Assembly: GCA_029204225.1 (NCBI GenBank)
Contig: CM055107.1
Coordinates: forward strand, 1,364,128-1,428,127
Length of the DNA stretch: 64,000 nucleotides
Source: Diphasiastrum complanatum
Lineage: Eukaryota; Streptophyta; Lycopodiopsida; Lycopodiales; Lycopodiaceae
Direction: 5' to 3'
Shown: one piece after another, positions 1-12,567 of the stretch
How positions within the stretch are numbered: the stretch's first letter is position 1
Layout: every line of letters begins with the position of its first letter
Translations under genes and position numbers: made by a program
Notes under the pieces: generated by a model
Databases searched by the model: none
The model's input: the letters and a program-made list of their open reading frames with translations, nothing else
Told to the model about the DNA's origin: nothing

Positions 1-2202
1 CATCTGAATGAATTCTAACCAAGAAATTAATAACCAATATTAAGCAATTATTTACAAGGTTTATCAAAATCCTAGTTGCGAAATACATTTTCCGATCACA
101 CTTACTACCTCTGATGTCCACTCTTCTTCCCTCCTTAGAATTTTTAGTTCCCTGAAAATCTATTTCAGCTAAGGTACCCAGAAGACGTAATGACATTTAA
201 AAATGTTTTGAAAACTAATTACTATAGGAAAAATTTCAAAACAATTTCATGTCTGTCCTATATCTGGACTGAATATCTGATATATCAAAAATCATTTACT
301 AGTATATGAAACAATACTAGTCTGATCTTTTGAATATAATTCACCATAGGATTCTACTGGATATGTAATTTCTATTATTACAAATCTTCCAATAAAATTG
401 GACTGTTTTTTCTTTTTATTGACTGGTTTGGCATTACTTCGTTAATATTGACAAAACCTATCCAAACGTAGAATATGAAATTACATGAATGGAAATTCCA
501 CCAATAGGATTTCAGTAATTTTTGAACCGTATCTTGTCAGATTTACTGATTAGATAAAGAATACTATTGCCACTCATCCAATCTGGTTATTTCATATTGT
601 TTGACGATTTTAATTCAAATTTAACGAGTATCTTCCACAAACGTTCACTTAATTCTCACGAAAATACTGTTAGTACAAAAGGCAATCGAAGTCGAAAAAA
701 TCGAAACATTGTCTGATTCCTAATATTACTAACCAAATGTCAAACTGGCATGCAAAGCACACTACATCAGTCATAAACGTCATTACGGAATTTTTTACGT
801 AAACTTCAGTTTTACGGAATTTGTCAGCCATTAACACTGATTTGTGACCCAACTGTCAGAGCACATGCATATGACCACTCAAATCGATTGTAAATCCCTT
901 ATGCATGACAGAATCAGTCTGAGAATCAGCATGCAACTAATCCATGCAAACACAGTACTACAAATTAGGGAAATGACTGGCATGCAATCAGAACAATTCC
1001 AAATTTTGTTAATTTTACTCACAAAACTGCAAAACTTCAGATGATCATAACTTTGGCTATAGGACACCAAATTGGGTGCTGTAAAGCTCAGTACAGAGGG
1101 AGACAAGTGAACAAGATGCTTGCCATATCAGCCTACCACCTAGTCTTCACACGTGCGAGATCAGAGCTGCCAAAAATCTATAGTAGGGCGCACTTCCACA
1201 AGAGGGAATCATGCAAAAACATGCAAACACCCATCCTAGCCCAAAATTGATGCTACCAACAGTCTCAAACAATCAACTAGACTTTCATGAAGCATTCATA
1301 CTGATCCTAAGATGCAATATAGACTGAGAACGAAGATTTCTTGATTTGTAGAAGTCAAAATAGCTTCAAACTTGATGGAGATGGTGCATAAGCCACCGGC
1401 CATCAATTCACAGGTATGATAGCTTGTTGGGAAGGTAAAAAAGAATGCTAATCATGTTGTAATTAGTTCCAAAATGATCTCCTTATGGATCTGGAGAGAT
1501 CCATCCTCCAGAAATCACCAAATATGGTCATTTTTTGAACTTTTTTTACTTCCTACAAGTCCAATTGCTGGAATTCTTGGTTCTAACTTCACGGAAAGCT
1601 TCAAAAGACTTTGGTCCACCAATTTACAACCTCTACATGGTGTTTTACAGCCACCTACTATCCAACTTTATGAAAAAACAATAAAAAATGATGATTTTTG
1701 GCTATTTTCCGGTTTTTTCATCACCATAAAGTGAAAATTCATGACATACAACTCTTTCTCTAACACATGCAAACCAATTTATAGAATTACAACCATCTAA
1801 TTGATCTGATCTTGTTAGATTTGGTTCTTACTATCTATTTTGTGCCATGAAAAACCAAGCAATTTTGAGCAAAACATAGCCTAGAATCATAAATCATTGG
1901 AGAAAACCGGCATGCATCATTAATTTTCCCTAAAACAAAAGTACACTTGTTGAAAAATTCAGATATACCAAAGATTTGATCTACACAAGAAAAAACTCCA
2001 AAAAAACATCACAAATTGGCCTTCAAGGACAATTCTCCATAGAACCACAAAGTATGGATCTTAGCAACATGAAAATTGAAACTGGGATAGTACACCCACT
2101 TGCACACTTGCTATCCACCTTGGAAGAGAATTCCCATGGATCTAATCCAAAATTTCGACAAAAGGTAGCCCTTCTCCATGTTCTCCAATCTTCGTAAGCC
2201 TT
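1..2202 (-). mobile_element. Probable internal leader of a minus-strand LTR element, no gene seen
   Basis: A primer-binding site on the minus strand sits at the right edge (2203-2214), so this stretch should be the internal region just after a 5' LTR, read leftward. I see no gag, protease, integrase or reverse transcriptase motif in any frame; all open frames are under 90 codons. It could be a long untranslated leader or a non-autonomous (LARD-like) internal region that continues beyond the window. Confidence 0.35.
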
Positions 2203-2214
2203 GCTCTGATACCA
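2203..2214 (-). other. Primer-binding site (initiator tRNA-Met type)
   Basis: The minus strand reads TGGTATCAGAGC, the standard complement of the plant initiator tRNA-Met 3' end used by copia and many gypsy elements. The same site recurs at 12396, 18863, 30949 and 33473, each next to an LTR. Confidence 0.65.
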
Positions 2215-2660
2215 CTATAAGGGAAGCTCCCTAAGATCTTGCTTACAAGATAACACACAATGGAAAACACACTATGGAGCAACCACCCAACCAAGTAGAA
2301 GCAACCAATCAACTCTAGAAGCTTCATCCCCAAGCCAAGGAATAAGAAACATGAATGTAGAGTGAAATCCTGGCAATGTATCAATGATCACAATGAGGAG
2401 TAGGGCGAGTTTGGCCTCAATATATAGAGCCAAAAGCAACCTGGGCACATAGCCATGCATAGTTCTAAGTTCCCTATACATAAATTCACCTAGAATAGAG
2501 TCCTAAGCATGGACCACCTATTCATAGAATTGCTATTGATAACTCTACACATGCATACACTGTCTCATACCTTGTCTAAACTCCATTTAGTGTGTTCTGG
2601 GCCTCACAAGGATATTAGTTACTTTCGGGTCACATCCAGTATGATGTGGCATAACTAACA
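2215..2660 (-). repeat. Putative 5' LTR (minus strand)
   Basis: Bounded on the left by the primer-binding site. The right end reads ATAACTAACA on the plus strand, so the minus strand starts TGTTAGTTATGC, a common plant LTR start. About 446 bp. The inner end does not show a clean CA, and no partner LTR is in the window, so the boundaries are inferred. Confidence 0.45.
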
Positions 2661-5600
2661 GCTTGATTTACTAGAGTACCGTGTATCCAAGACTAGGAGT
2701 ATACTGAATCCTACTTACTGGCTATGGACATAACACTTTCCCGAGCCAAATATGGGGAGCTTGAACCACATTTGGGAAGGGAGGAAGGAGATGAAACCTG
2801 AGGTGTAGAGGATTGGTTGACCAGTTATGTTAATCTACTTTGAATTCCGAAAGTGTAAGTGGTTGTGAGAGTGAGTGCAATTGGAAATTAGGCTTAGGAA
2901 TTATATTTTCAAACTGTCTCTGGAAATTTGGGTTTCTTTCCCTAGTGTTCATCTAGAATTTCAAGGAATCGAAGATTGTAAGAGAAGAGATAGTAATCCA
3001 TTTGTGGAACCATCTTTGTGTTGCAATTGGATTTGAATTAAAAAGAAATTTGCAAACGAAAAGACAAAATGGAATGTATTCCATACAAGAATATACTAAT
3101 TTGGATTCTTTTCTATTATAGAGTATTTCTTTATAATAACTGAGACAACCAAGAGTACTTCTAGCTCATAAAAGAATGAAATTCTTTTTATTGATTTCGA
3201 AATGGATATTGGATATCTATTACACTATCGTTTTCTGTTATATTGAGATTTTTAATGTTCCTTTTCGTTCAATGAATACGCTTGTCACATTTCAACAGTC
3301 TTTGAACGATATATTTCATCCATACCCGGGTCAATGCGGAGTGGTATTGTTAGATGACGTGTTACAGTGAAACGATTAAGGAGCATGAGAGAATTCAATA
3401 GCTAGAAGTATCTCTTCGATTGGTTGTGAATCTAATCCTATATTTGGGTGTAGGATAGCCAGTTAATCTTTTTGACTTTCTGGTAAGAAGATCTAGAAGC
3501 AAAGGATTTCTTGGAGAGAAAACTGGTGGTATGGGACATCATTGATTCCAAAGAGAATTTTTTGTGCGAGAGTGATATGTAGACTGATGGTTAGTGATTA
3601 TTGTGATGGTAACACTAACGAAGGAACCCATTGGTTATTTGCTTAGGGTATTTCGGGAAATTATGAGATATCGGTTTGGATCCCAAATGATATCTCATTA
3701 TTTACAAAATCTAGAGACCCTTGAATCTATTTCTTTTTTATTTGAACCCATTCTTTTTAGAAATTTCTTAAATATGAGACAATTGGATTAAGATTCATAT
3801 AACTTTTTCCAGTATGGAACTATGTTCTGAACGTCTGATTATTGTTATATGAAATTATACTTCCATATGGTTGTCAATATGGCTCATAATCTATTGATAG
3901 TTTCAATTGATTCCGATTCAATGAAGGAATGACTGAATTCGTGGAATTTAGACTTCCTAGACCCAAATGATTATTCTATTTGATAGTTGATTATTGAGAT
4001 GTAATATTTCTATCACTCGGGATAAAATATATTCTAATTTTGAAAAAACCTGTTTTGTTTTAGTATTGGATACTCATTATTGACTTTTTCTGATCATTGA
4101 TATCTTATACATTGTCTCATGAGGTCCTTTTTTAGGAACAATTGGGAATTTCTTTTAAAAGGGGGAGATGAAGAGATAGGAATAAGACTTTCAATGGATC
4201 AACCGGTTGCATAGATTTTTTAGAGAGAAATCCAGTATTTGTGCAAAGGTTGAACTATCCTAGTGAAACAGAGGAACTCTCTAGGGCTTGTCGCGAATAA
4301 TCTAGAACTAGAGGAGCTTTGGAGGTATTGAGCTGTGAGTTATTCATAATTATGGATAGTAGTGGTAAAGATTAAATTTAGGTTCCAATAATTGGCTTAC
4401 CAAGTACCATTTTGTTATGGATTGGATCCGGTGGGAATAAAACTTTAATTTTAAACTTATGTCCAAAGATGTCTGCATAGGTCAACCTAATCTTGGAATA
4501 CTAAGATTTGATGTAGGTTGAATGAAGAAATTTTGTTAGTAAAAGTTTGATGGTTGGAAAACTTGTGGATGTGGAATTATTCACTTCAAAGATTTTTTCA
4601 GGTATGTTATTTACTCATGAGAAATATGTTGGAGAAAGAGGGTGTGTCGTGCGTGAGAAACGATAATAGCTCGAAAAGAAGACGAACACAAAAAAGAAGT
4701 GAACTCGACACTCGAACAAGAAACGAACTCGAATAGAAAGTGTTCGTGCGCAGCGAAATGAGCTACATTACTCTTTCCCTAAGCATGACTACGCCTATCA
4801 GAAACAAATAGAACGTTAGTGATAGAAATCATGGTCGTTCTGATTACATGGCCAAACATTAACAAAACATCAGAAGAATAATTTGTCACAAACAGCTAGA
4901 CAAATTATTTGTCGTGAATGATTCGCGAAGAGCTCGACTCATAATCAGTCACGAATGATTCACGAAAGACAAGACTAAATATTAGCTATCAACAACTAGA
5001 CTAATAATAACTCGCTAAGAGCAAATTACCAGATTGAGCAACAAGAAAGTCAGACAGAATGAAGAAAAGCATAGTGATAGTGACAGAAATCTGAACGCAG
5101 AACAAAAGAACTGTTATCAAATTAAGTATAGCAACATATACATGTCAATAATGCGGAAGAGCACAAGACAATAGCGGACAAAACTTCATGCTCTACAAAG
5201 CTAATTCAGTCTGTAAAAGGAATGAACCTATTACTGACAATAAAGAATCAATGCACAAGGCATCTACTTCGTCTATCTCTGATAAGCTTTTGATGCTATT
5301 ATTTTACACACACACTTGTTCTTGATCTCTTGTTTTTGAATACACAAATGGTATTCAATATATACACAATTTACAGGTGTGCAAATGAAGAAAGTACAAA
5401 GTGGATGTGTTGTCTGTAGGAGATCGTGAGTGGCTGCTGTCGTTGTCAAATCTATTAGCATAGTTGCATGGGATGAGCGTGAAAAGGACGCGATGTCAGC
5501 CTTTGTTGAAATGAACGTTGGTGAAGATGTGAAAAATGCGTCACTCTAACGAAATGTCTTAGGATTTGATTTACAAGGTGCCTTCGTTTTTCCTAGGGCA

Positions 5601-7000
5601 CCTTTGGCATTTTGTAAGACAGTGTCATCTTTTTTGCCTATCACAAAACACGTGTAAAAAGAAAATGTCGCGTTTTTTGCCTTTCTTTCACCTATGAGAA
5701 TTTACTTTTATTTATGTAGACAGTTGCGTTTTATTCATCTGTCTTATTTTACATGTAAATATGCAGACTGTGCGACAACATGAGTAAAAATGCAGCATTA
5801 AAGCAATTGAGTTGAGTAGTTGGATTACTCCTGGTTAAAAATTGATTGGTTAAATAAGCAGCGTGAAGAGAATTCACCAGAAAGTATTTGTTTTAATCTA
5901 TATTGCTTTTAAGACACATGATTTGTGAGTCATCAAGATTCATCTAAAAAGTTATGTGCATAGAATATAGGAAATTCTTGGTATAGAATATTTCTCAAAT
6001 GGAAAATCGACTTTAAGTTATTGACTGTATTCCAATGAGCTCATATTGGATGACAGAGTTTAACAAATATCAAAGATAACTACTGAATTTAGTTGGAATC
6101 CAGTAGAACTTCGTAATCTCTAGAAGTTGTTCTAGGTGATCGTATGAAGTTTATGTAGTTGAAGACAAATGTTAAAATGGTTTTGGTATGCCTTCTGTCT
6201 TAGTTACCTGATTGATCGCAGATTTTGGATAGCTCTTAATCTTGTTAAGGATCAGGGTGGAAGAATATTTTTAAAATCCAGTAATTTTCCTTGTGGGAAA
6301 AGATTTTAGAATAATTCTTATATCCTGAGTGGTATGTTGTACATATACTCCAGTATCTTACAATTATTAAGTATGGTTTTGGAATCTTGTAAAGTATGAT
6401 TGACAAATCATAAGATTCTAAATAGTTATGATTGACGGATCATAAATTGATACTTGATTGTTCTCAATCAATGTGACTTTTAACCATCCCCTCATAAATC
6501 TACACCACTTTTAACTGGTCGTCAAAAGCAATTGTTTGCTAGACTTGAGATTCATAAGGTACGGAAAATGATTTTTTGTTGATCCTCTTGCTTGCAGAAA
6601 TTGGATTTTAAAGAAATTGAAGAATTGAGATCAATTTTTTTTCTATAGACCAAAGATGGTTGAGAATTGTGTGGCCCTGGTGGTGCTGGTAATGTCATTC
6701 TCTATTGCTAAGGGGATGGTCCAAGCCTTGGTGCTCTTTGCTGGTAAGCATAAGAGGCCTAAATTGAGCTATCTTCTGTTGTATGATTCTTGAATTGTAG
6801 GAGTAATAAGCGGTGTCGTGCAAGGACACATTGCACGATGACAATATATGTGCGTCATTACCAGACACTCATTTGAAGTGTGGTTCTGGGTGTATATGAG
6901 ACACCAAACATTGTTCTGTCGAGGATACTGCTACTGATACGGCTCCGCTTGTGGTGCCGTAATATTCTAATAGCCTTCAATTTTTGGTCAAATTGTGTTG
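2661..7000. other. AT-rich stretch without a recognised gene
   Basis: All six frames are closed by stops at short intervals; the longest open frames (for example 3176-3370 and 4554-4736) match no family I know. From about 2770 to 4730 the plus strand gives runs of plausible protein words broken by stops, with composition like an old organelle-derived insert, but I could not assign it to a plastid or mitochondrial gene. From 4640 to 7000 I see only unique AT-rich DNA. Confidence 0.4.
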
Positions 7001-7013
7001 CGAGTTGTTCCAT

Positions 7014-7447
7014 TTACTGCTTACGAAGTTTCGTGATATGTTCCATCAACGATTCATTGGATAAACTCGATGAAGCCGAGGTTGATGCAATAGAAGGAGT
7101 TGAGACGTGAATAGATGTAGTTTCCGGTGTGAAATCATCATCTGATCCCTCATCCTCTTTTCTCATGGCACTTCTATAGCTTCGTGCAATGTTGTGTACT
7201 GCTCCCATCTTTTCAACTCATGTCGGATGCTTCTAGGTAGTCCCACTATGAATCACATTATGACAGCATGATTGGGAGCCAGCTCTGCATTACACTCGGA
7301 TCTTAGGTATTTAATCCTTTCAATATAGTCTTTGATCCTTTTTGTTTTTTCAATTTTGATTTTGTTGAGCAGGAGAAACGGGTCTTTCAAGAACTTTTGT
7401 AGCTTAAATCTCGTGATCATAGCCATTTTTACCACCTCCCAATCCAT
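7014..7447 (-). pseudogene. Retrotransposon gag fragment
   Basis: Two minus-strand open segments (7253-7447 and 7014-7208) read like the middle and end of a plant gypsy-type gag. The first starts DWEVVKMAMITRF and has the usual sequence of a dP-x-L block followed by a dYierik-like helix and a conserved C/P pair, as in Retrotrans_gag domains. The second is a Ser/Thr-rich tail. Gag would form the virus-like particle of the retrotransposon. The piece has no zinc knuckle, protease or polymerase attached, and lies beyond the LTR of copia B, so it is a remnant of another element. The family assignment rests on general pattern only. Confidence 0.5.
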
Positions 7448-7559
7448 TTGTTATTGTGTTGTCTGATTGAAAAACTAGTCTAGATCTACTCTTGTCATAG
7501 ACATTGGAAACAACTTCAGCTTCTCTATATAGGAAGAAGAAAAGAAGATATGGTAGCAA

Positions 7560-8092
7560 TGAAATCGAAGTATACCAACAAACTATCGGACTCTATGGAA
7601 TAATGCATCCTCTAATGTACGACTACGCCTATAAAAATTTGAGTAACTAATAACTCTGTCTGATATACTTCTACTAATAAGCGGTAAGCGTTGCTTAGCA
7701 ATATTCAAAGTAGAAACTCTGTCACTTTTGTATTCTTTGTATATCCATACGTTATAATGATCAACTATTTATATACTAATGAGGAGTGTCGGCTAGGCTT
7801 ATCCAATTTGGACAACTAATTAGATCGTAGGTCGCAATTGGAGCTTAACCACAATGTGTTGTCATCCATCCAATGAGGACTTCTTGGAAATTCACTTGAT
7901 AATCAAATTGGATAAGTCATTATATTCATAACGGATGGAATTGGCCTTCGACAATTCATCTTTGTCGAAGCCACTTGTTAAGCGATTCCTGTGTATTTCT
8001 GCAAACTGTGTAGAAACGCGAATAAAAATTGCAAAACTAGATAAATGAATGGATGTAGATTAACTATATGATTATGAGAGAATAATCCAACA
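7560..8092 (-). repeat. LTR of copia B (minus strand, inner end uncertain)
   Basis: The minus strand starts TGTTGGATTATTC at 8092, directly after a purine tract, and parts match the LTR of copia A (11439-12395): the start, the block with CTACATCCATTCAT, the block with GCAGAAATAC, and a TAGGCGTAGTC block near 7628. A TATA box (TATATAAATA) lies at 7765-7774 on the minus strand. The left end is not clear and the LTR may be truncated near 7500-7560. Confidence 0.65.
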
Positions 8093-8103
8093 CTCCTCCT
8101 TAA
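8093..8103 (-). other. Polypurine tract of copia B
   Basis: The minus strand reads AAGGAGGAG immediately before the LTR start TGTTGG, the expected plus-strand primer for reverse transcription. It overlaps the stop codon of the RNase H frame. Confidence 0.65.
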
Positions 8104-9700
8104 TCTGAATCCATGAATGCCTTGACCTTCAAACTTAGTTTTGCACAAAATTTCTTATATACATCCAAGCTTAGTGCCTTAGTAAAAATATCAATTGTCA
8201 TGTCTTGTGTTCGGCAGTACTGCAAGTTTAACTCCATGTCGAAAACTTTGCTTCTGACATAGTGATACTTGATTTCAATGTGCTTACTTCTGGAATGAAA
8301 CTTAGGGTTAGCCGACAAAGCAATAGCACTTTGATTATCACAAAATAAAATTGTCAGAGCATATTGTTTCAAACCAACGTTTGAAAGTAAATTTCTCAAC
8401 CACACTGCTTCCTTCGTAGCTTCAAAGGCTACGATATACTCCGATTCGGTAGATGATAGAGCTATCAAAGTTTGCTTGCAACTGTTCCATGAAATAGGAC
8501 CATTTTTTAGGAAGAATGTGAATCCATATGTGGATTTACGAGTGTCTGCATCTCCTGTCCAACTTGCATCCACTGAGAATATTGAGTTTGTCGTTGTCGA
8601 CTGCTCCATAACAAATGCATAGGTCCATAGTAGCTCAAATATATCTCATGACTCTGATGAGAGCTTTCCAATGTATAATACCAAGATTAGCCATAAATTG
8701 ACTTAAGGAACTCACAGCTGTGAAGAATAGGCAAAATCTAGCTTGAGTATTTTGCAATTTCATGTAGATATGTAAATCTCACATGTGTGGAGGCATAATA
8801 ATTTTAGTTCATTTATGTTGAGTTTGAAAAGCCAATATGCCTTAAACTTGAGACACATGTTAGTAGGTACTAGGCCAAAAGTAGCTTTGATTAGCTCAAG
8901 GTGGTGTAGGCCTTTGACATTTGGCATGATGATAGAGGGCTATTGACATTTCTTTTGATGTTGTTATATTGTCATGTGACCAATCAAAAGAGAGAGATGC
9001 ACAAAAATGGTTCAATCATATGTAAGGAGTGAGAATCCAATGGACCAATCAAATTTAGAGGTGCTATGTAAGAGATCCAATCATATTACATGATGACGAC
9101 ATCTCTTCTTGGAACTAGAGCTACTATTAGAGAGTGAAAGAGAGCTCATTTGCACTTAGCTTTTTGAAGAGATTGAGAGCTTATACACCTAGATTTGTCT
9201 CCATTTTCTCTCTCTAATTGAGTGCCTCATGTACATTTTTTCTCTACTCGAGAGCAAGCTACTTCCATACTTAGTTTTTTTTTTTCAAAAGTGGTCTGTC
9301 ATAGTGAATGATACATGTTGAACGATTGATGCATGTTTTGTGTGCTCTTGCCTTAGAATTGTCAATCTAGATTGTGTAAATCAATCTTGTAGATCTTATG
9401 TGCAATCACACCCACCTCAGAAGATCAACCACATTGCTTTGAGAGTCCTCACACATGTAAAAAAGTACACAGCAACAAAAGCTATGTCTAGTCTAGTACA
9501 GATCATTGCATACATAAGAGAACCTGTCATTGAGTGATAAGGGTACTCATGCATCTGCTCCTTTTCTTTTATCGTATGACAACACCGGTCCTTCGACAAC
9601 TTGAGTCCTGGCTCCATTGGTGAGTGAGCTAACTTGAAATTCATCATATTATATCCGATTAACATATTTTAAATGTATCTCTATTGAGTAATATAAATCA
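8100..9700 (-). pseudogene. Copia B pol 3' part (end of reverse transcriptase and RNase H), split
   Basis: The frame at 8100-8609 is the C-terminal RNase H of a Ty1/copia polyprotein: DASWTGD, STYGFTFFL, the catalytic-type TESEY, the DNQSAIAL block, HSRSKHIEIKYHY and the final DIFTKAL. Continuing upstream in minus direction, 8609-8712 still encodes copia sequence (SQFM...WKALIRVMRYI) but with a stop. Homology then breaks at 8718 and resumes at 9474-9665 with the end of the reverse transcriptase domain (KLSKD, EYPYHS, GSLMYAMICTRLDIAF). The gap is an insertion with target duplication. The rest of the polyprotein is missing, so this is a truncated, dead copy. Confidence 0.85.
8719..9467. mobile_element. 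749-bp insertion in copia B with target-site duplication
   Basis: CACAGC stands on both sides (8713-8718 and 9468-9473), and joining the flanks restores the copia homology. The insert starts TGTGAAGAAT; depending on whether 4, 5 or 6 bases are counted as the duplication it ends ACA, TAC or GTA. With TGT at the start and ACA at the end it would look like a solo LTR, but a 4-bp duplication would be unusual. It holds no open frame of note and has no relative in this window that I can see. Confidence 0.6.
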
Positions 9701-9794
9701 ACTTATGCTTCTTCTCTCTTTGGATCTGAATACCTAGACAGTATTGAGCTTCGCCAGATACAAGCCCTGATACCATGGAGGAAGAAGAAAGCCA

Positions 9795-10526
9795 TTGACT
9801 TTGCCAAGTGAAGTTAGTAAGAAACTGTCACGTCTTAATGAGAGTGGTATAGTTGATAGTACATTGTTTCGTCGACTCATTGGTAGTCTCTTATATAACA
9901 CCACTACTAGACCAGACATCAGCTATGTTGTGAGTCAGTTTATGGCAACACCTTATACCTTGGAACATTGGAAAGCAGCTAAATGCATCCTAAGTTACAT
10001 GAAAGGCACACTTGATCTTCGTCTAGTCTATTCAAGACAATTTGATTTGCCAATGTTAAAAGGATGTGTGGATGCTGAGTAGGGTGATAGTGTAGACGAT
10101 AGAAGATCCACCACTGGTTATGCTTTTGATGTTGGAAATGGTTGTTTTTCCTGGTCAAGCAAAACGCAGGACATTGTATCACTTTCCACCACTAAAGCTG
10201 AATATAAAGCCTTATGCTCAACAACACAAGAAGTGGCTTGGCTACGAGAGCTATTTAAAGATATTGGAATAAAGCAAGCCAAAGTTCCAATAATCTCTTG
10301 TGACAGTCAGAGTGGAATTCAATTGGCTAAAAATTCGGTGTTTCATGCTATAACAAAGCACATAGAAGTAAAGTATCACTTTATACGTGAAAAGCTTTGT
10401 TCAAAGGATATAGATGTAATTCATTGTAGTATTGCTACAAAAGTAGCTGATATATTCACAAAGTCATCCAAGAAGCAACTTCAACAGATTTCAACCACTT
10501 TGAAATCCAAGAAGGAAAAAAAGTGA
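9795..10526 (+). pseudogene. Copia C fragment: end of reverse transcriptase and RNase H
   Basis: Two plus-strand frames (9795-10082 and 10233-10526) joined by in-frame sequence with a stop at 10081 encode the end of a copia reverse transcriptase (YRRLIGSLLY-like block, TRPDISYVVSQFM, HWKAAKCILSYMKGT) and RNase H (STTGYAF, SLSTTKAEY, WLRELF, CDSQSGIQLAKN, KHIEVKYHFIRE, DIFTKS). The wording differs clearly from copia A and B, so this is another copia lineage. No LTR flanks it. The left edge near 9760-9790 and right edge near 10530 are abrupt. Confidence 0.85.
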
Positions 10527-10765
10527 GGTCATACCTAACTACTAAATAATTTGACGAATTGGATCAAATGGCGTCGGAACCCCGGCAACCAAAGAAGAAA
10601 AAGTTGAAGAAATCTATGTTACGGATGAAGGCTAAATAATTCATGAAGAAACATAAATTTATTTCTATTCAAATGTCAACTGCTAATATCGAAGACAATT
10701 CTGTCTCAATTCCTTCCATGCACTTTGTCATCACTCTTCTGGGATCATAATGAACAACCCGAAGA

Positions 10766-11438
10766 TTTGCTCGTATGGTGCATCCACCAAAGAGGTATAT
10801 ACCTCAAGCTTTCAAGGCAACAATTGAGGAGCCACTCACTATTCATGATGCATTATTGAATGCAGACTTTGATAAGTGAAAAATAGCAATGGATAGTGAA
10901 TATGATTCATTACTCAAGAATTAGACCTGAACTCTTGTCGAACCACCAGTCAAAAGAAAGATTATCGATTGTAAATGGATCTTTGAAAGTCGAATCTTTC
11001 AAAGTGATTCGACATGACAGATCTAGGACTAGTTTACACTCTACTTGGTATTCAGATCTTTTGTGATCGAACCAAGAAGACATTCTTTCTAAGCCAACAG
11101 AGGTGCTTACAAAACATTTTTAAGAAATTCAAATGCTTGAATCAAAACCAATCGATTCGCCAATGGAACCATGACTCAAACTCAGCAAAGATATGTGTCC
11201 TTTGACACTTGCTGATATCTTTGACATGAAAAGTTATCCATACCAATCTTCAATTGACTCATTAATGCATATAATGGTGTGCACCAAACCTGATCTGGCA
11301 TATACAAAAAGCACACTTTCACAATTCATGTCAAATCCAAGAATCCAATATTGGAAAGCACTCAAAAGAGTGATGAAATACATTCAAGTGACAAACAACC
11401 AAGTTCTTTGTTATTATGATAGATCTGCTACAACGTTA
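10766..11438 (+). pseudogene. Copia D fragment: broken reverse transcriptase
   Basis: Plus-strand pieces of a copia reverse transcriptase. First comes the start of the domain near 10770-10990 (YIPQAFKATIEEP, then TLVEPPVKRKIIDCKWIFE) with several stops. An internal deletion follows, then the C-terminal half at 11014-11477 (TDLGLVYTLLGIQI, FLSQQ, YPYQSSIDSLMHIMVCTKPDLAY, WKALKRVMKYIQ). The frame runs into the LTR of copia A at 11439, so D is either the site where A inserted or is joined to A by a deletion. Confidence 0.8.
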
Positions 11439-12395
11439 TGTTGGATTATTCGACTATCGAGTGATTCATCCGAATAATCGATCTTTAACCTACATCCATT
11501 CATCTATCCAATTCAGCAGTTTTATTCGTGTTTCTATCTGCAGAAATACTCAAGAATCGCTCAACAGGTTGCTTTGACATATCAAAGCATCCAACACATC
11601 AACAATGTCGATGAAAGTCGAAGGAGTCAGATTTGTCAAAGAACGACAATTACTATTTCGCCTGATATGAAGCTAAAGACTTGCCCTAACTGCTTTGCAA
11701 GAAAATTTCCAGAAAGTTCTACAGCACATTGCGGCTAACTACCAATTGCGATCTACGATCTGATTAGCTGTCATACTAGATACCCATTACTTTAGTATAA
11801 ATAGCTGATCATCAAAGACTTCTACAACTCTCTAGCTTAGTTCTTTTCAGAGTTCTATTAGAGTATTGTTATTCACGCTTACTACTAATTAACGGAAGTG
11901 CATCAGACAGAGTTTTTAGTTACTCAGAGATAGCTTAGAGTACGCGGTTTCATCCGTTACTGTTTCGTGCTCTTATCATCTGATTCGTACATGATACTTA
12001 CTGAATCAATTTATCTTCTTATTGCCTTCGGTATCATGTCAGAATGTAGCTTCTCTGTAGTTATTTTTAACTAATAAATCTCTTATTGTTTCATCTGATT
12101 TGTTGAATACATCAATGCTACAATATCATATACATCACTTCGCACTCTGAAACCATTTGGCTATGAAATTACTTTAGTGCTAATGATTTCAAAATTAGTT
12201 GCTAAAAGATTGAACGTGACTTCTGTCATTATAGCTTTGTTCAATTATTGATAGGCGTAGTCATGCATTATTAGGAAAGAAGGCTCGTCCCGCTGCGCTC
12301 GGTAGTTCGTTTACAGACTTCAACTTATCGAATCGACTTTTCATTCCCTCTTGCCAATATGGCATCCGAGATCTACTACTATTAGATACCTTACA
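11439..12395 (+). repeat. 5' LTR of copia A
   Basis: 957 bp, starting TGTTGGATTATTC and ending TTACA, directly followed by the primer-binding site TGGTATCAGAG. A shortened copy of its first part occurs at 34937-35030 in the same orientation, and a diverged relative on the minus strand at 7560-8092. Confidence 0.85.
11796..11803 (+). promoter_or_regulatory. TATA box in copia A LTR
   Basis: TATAAATA about 360 bp into the LTR, at the position expected for the U3 promoter. The LTR of copia B has an equivalent TATATAAATA in the same relative place. Confidence 0.5.
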
Positions 12396-12406
12396 TGGTA
12401 TCAGAG
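12396..12406 (+). other. Primer-binding site of copia A
   Basis: TGGTATCAGAG directly adjoining the LTR end, complementary to initiator tRNA-Met. Confidence 0.75.
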
Positions 12407-12567
12407 TGATATCATTAGATACTTTTCATAGTATCATATCAGAGCATACTTGCTCTTAATTCTTCAATTTGTATTATTAAATTTCAGTATCAGATAATTG
12501 TTTTTCAATTGTACGTCACACGACATCATTCTTAAAGTAATCGATTTATCGACAGACTAAAGTTCCA

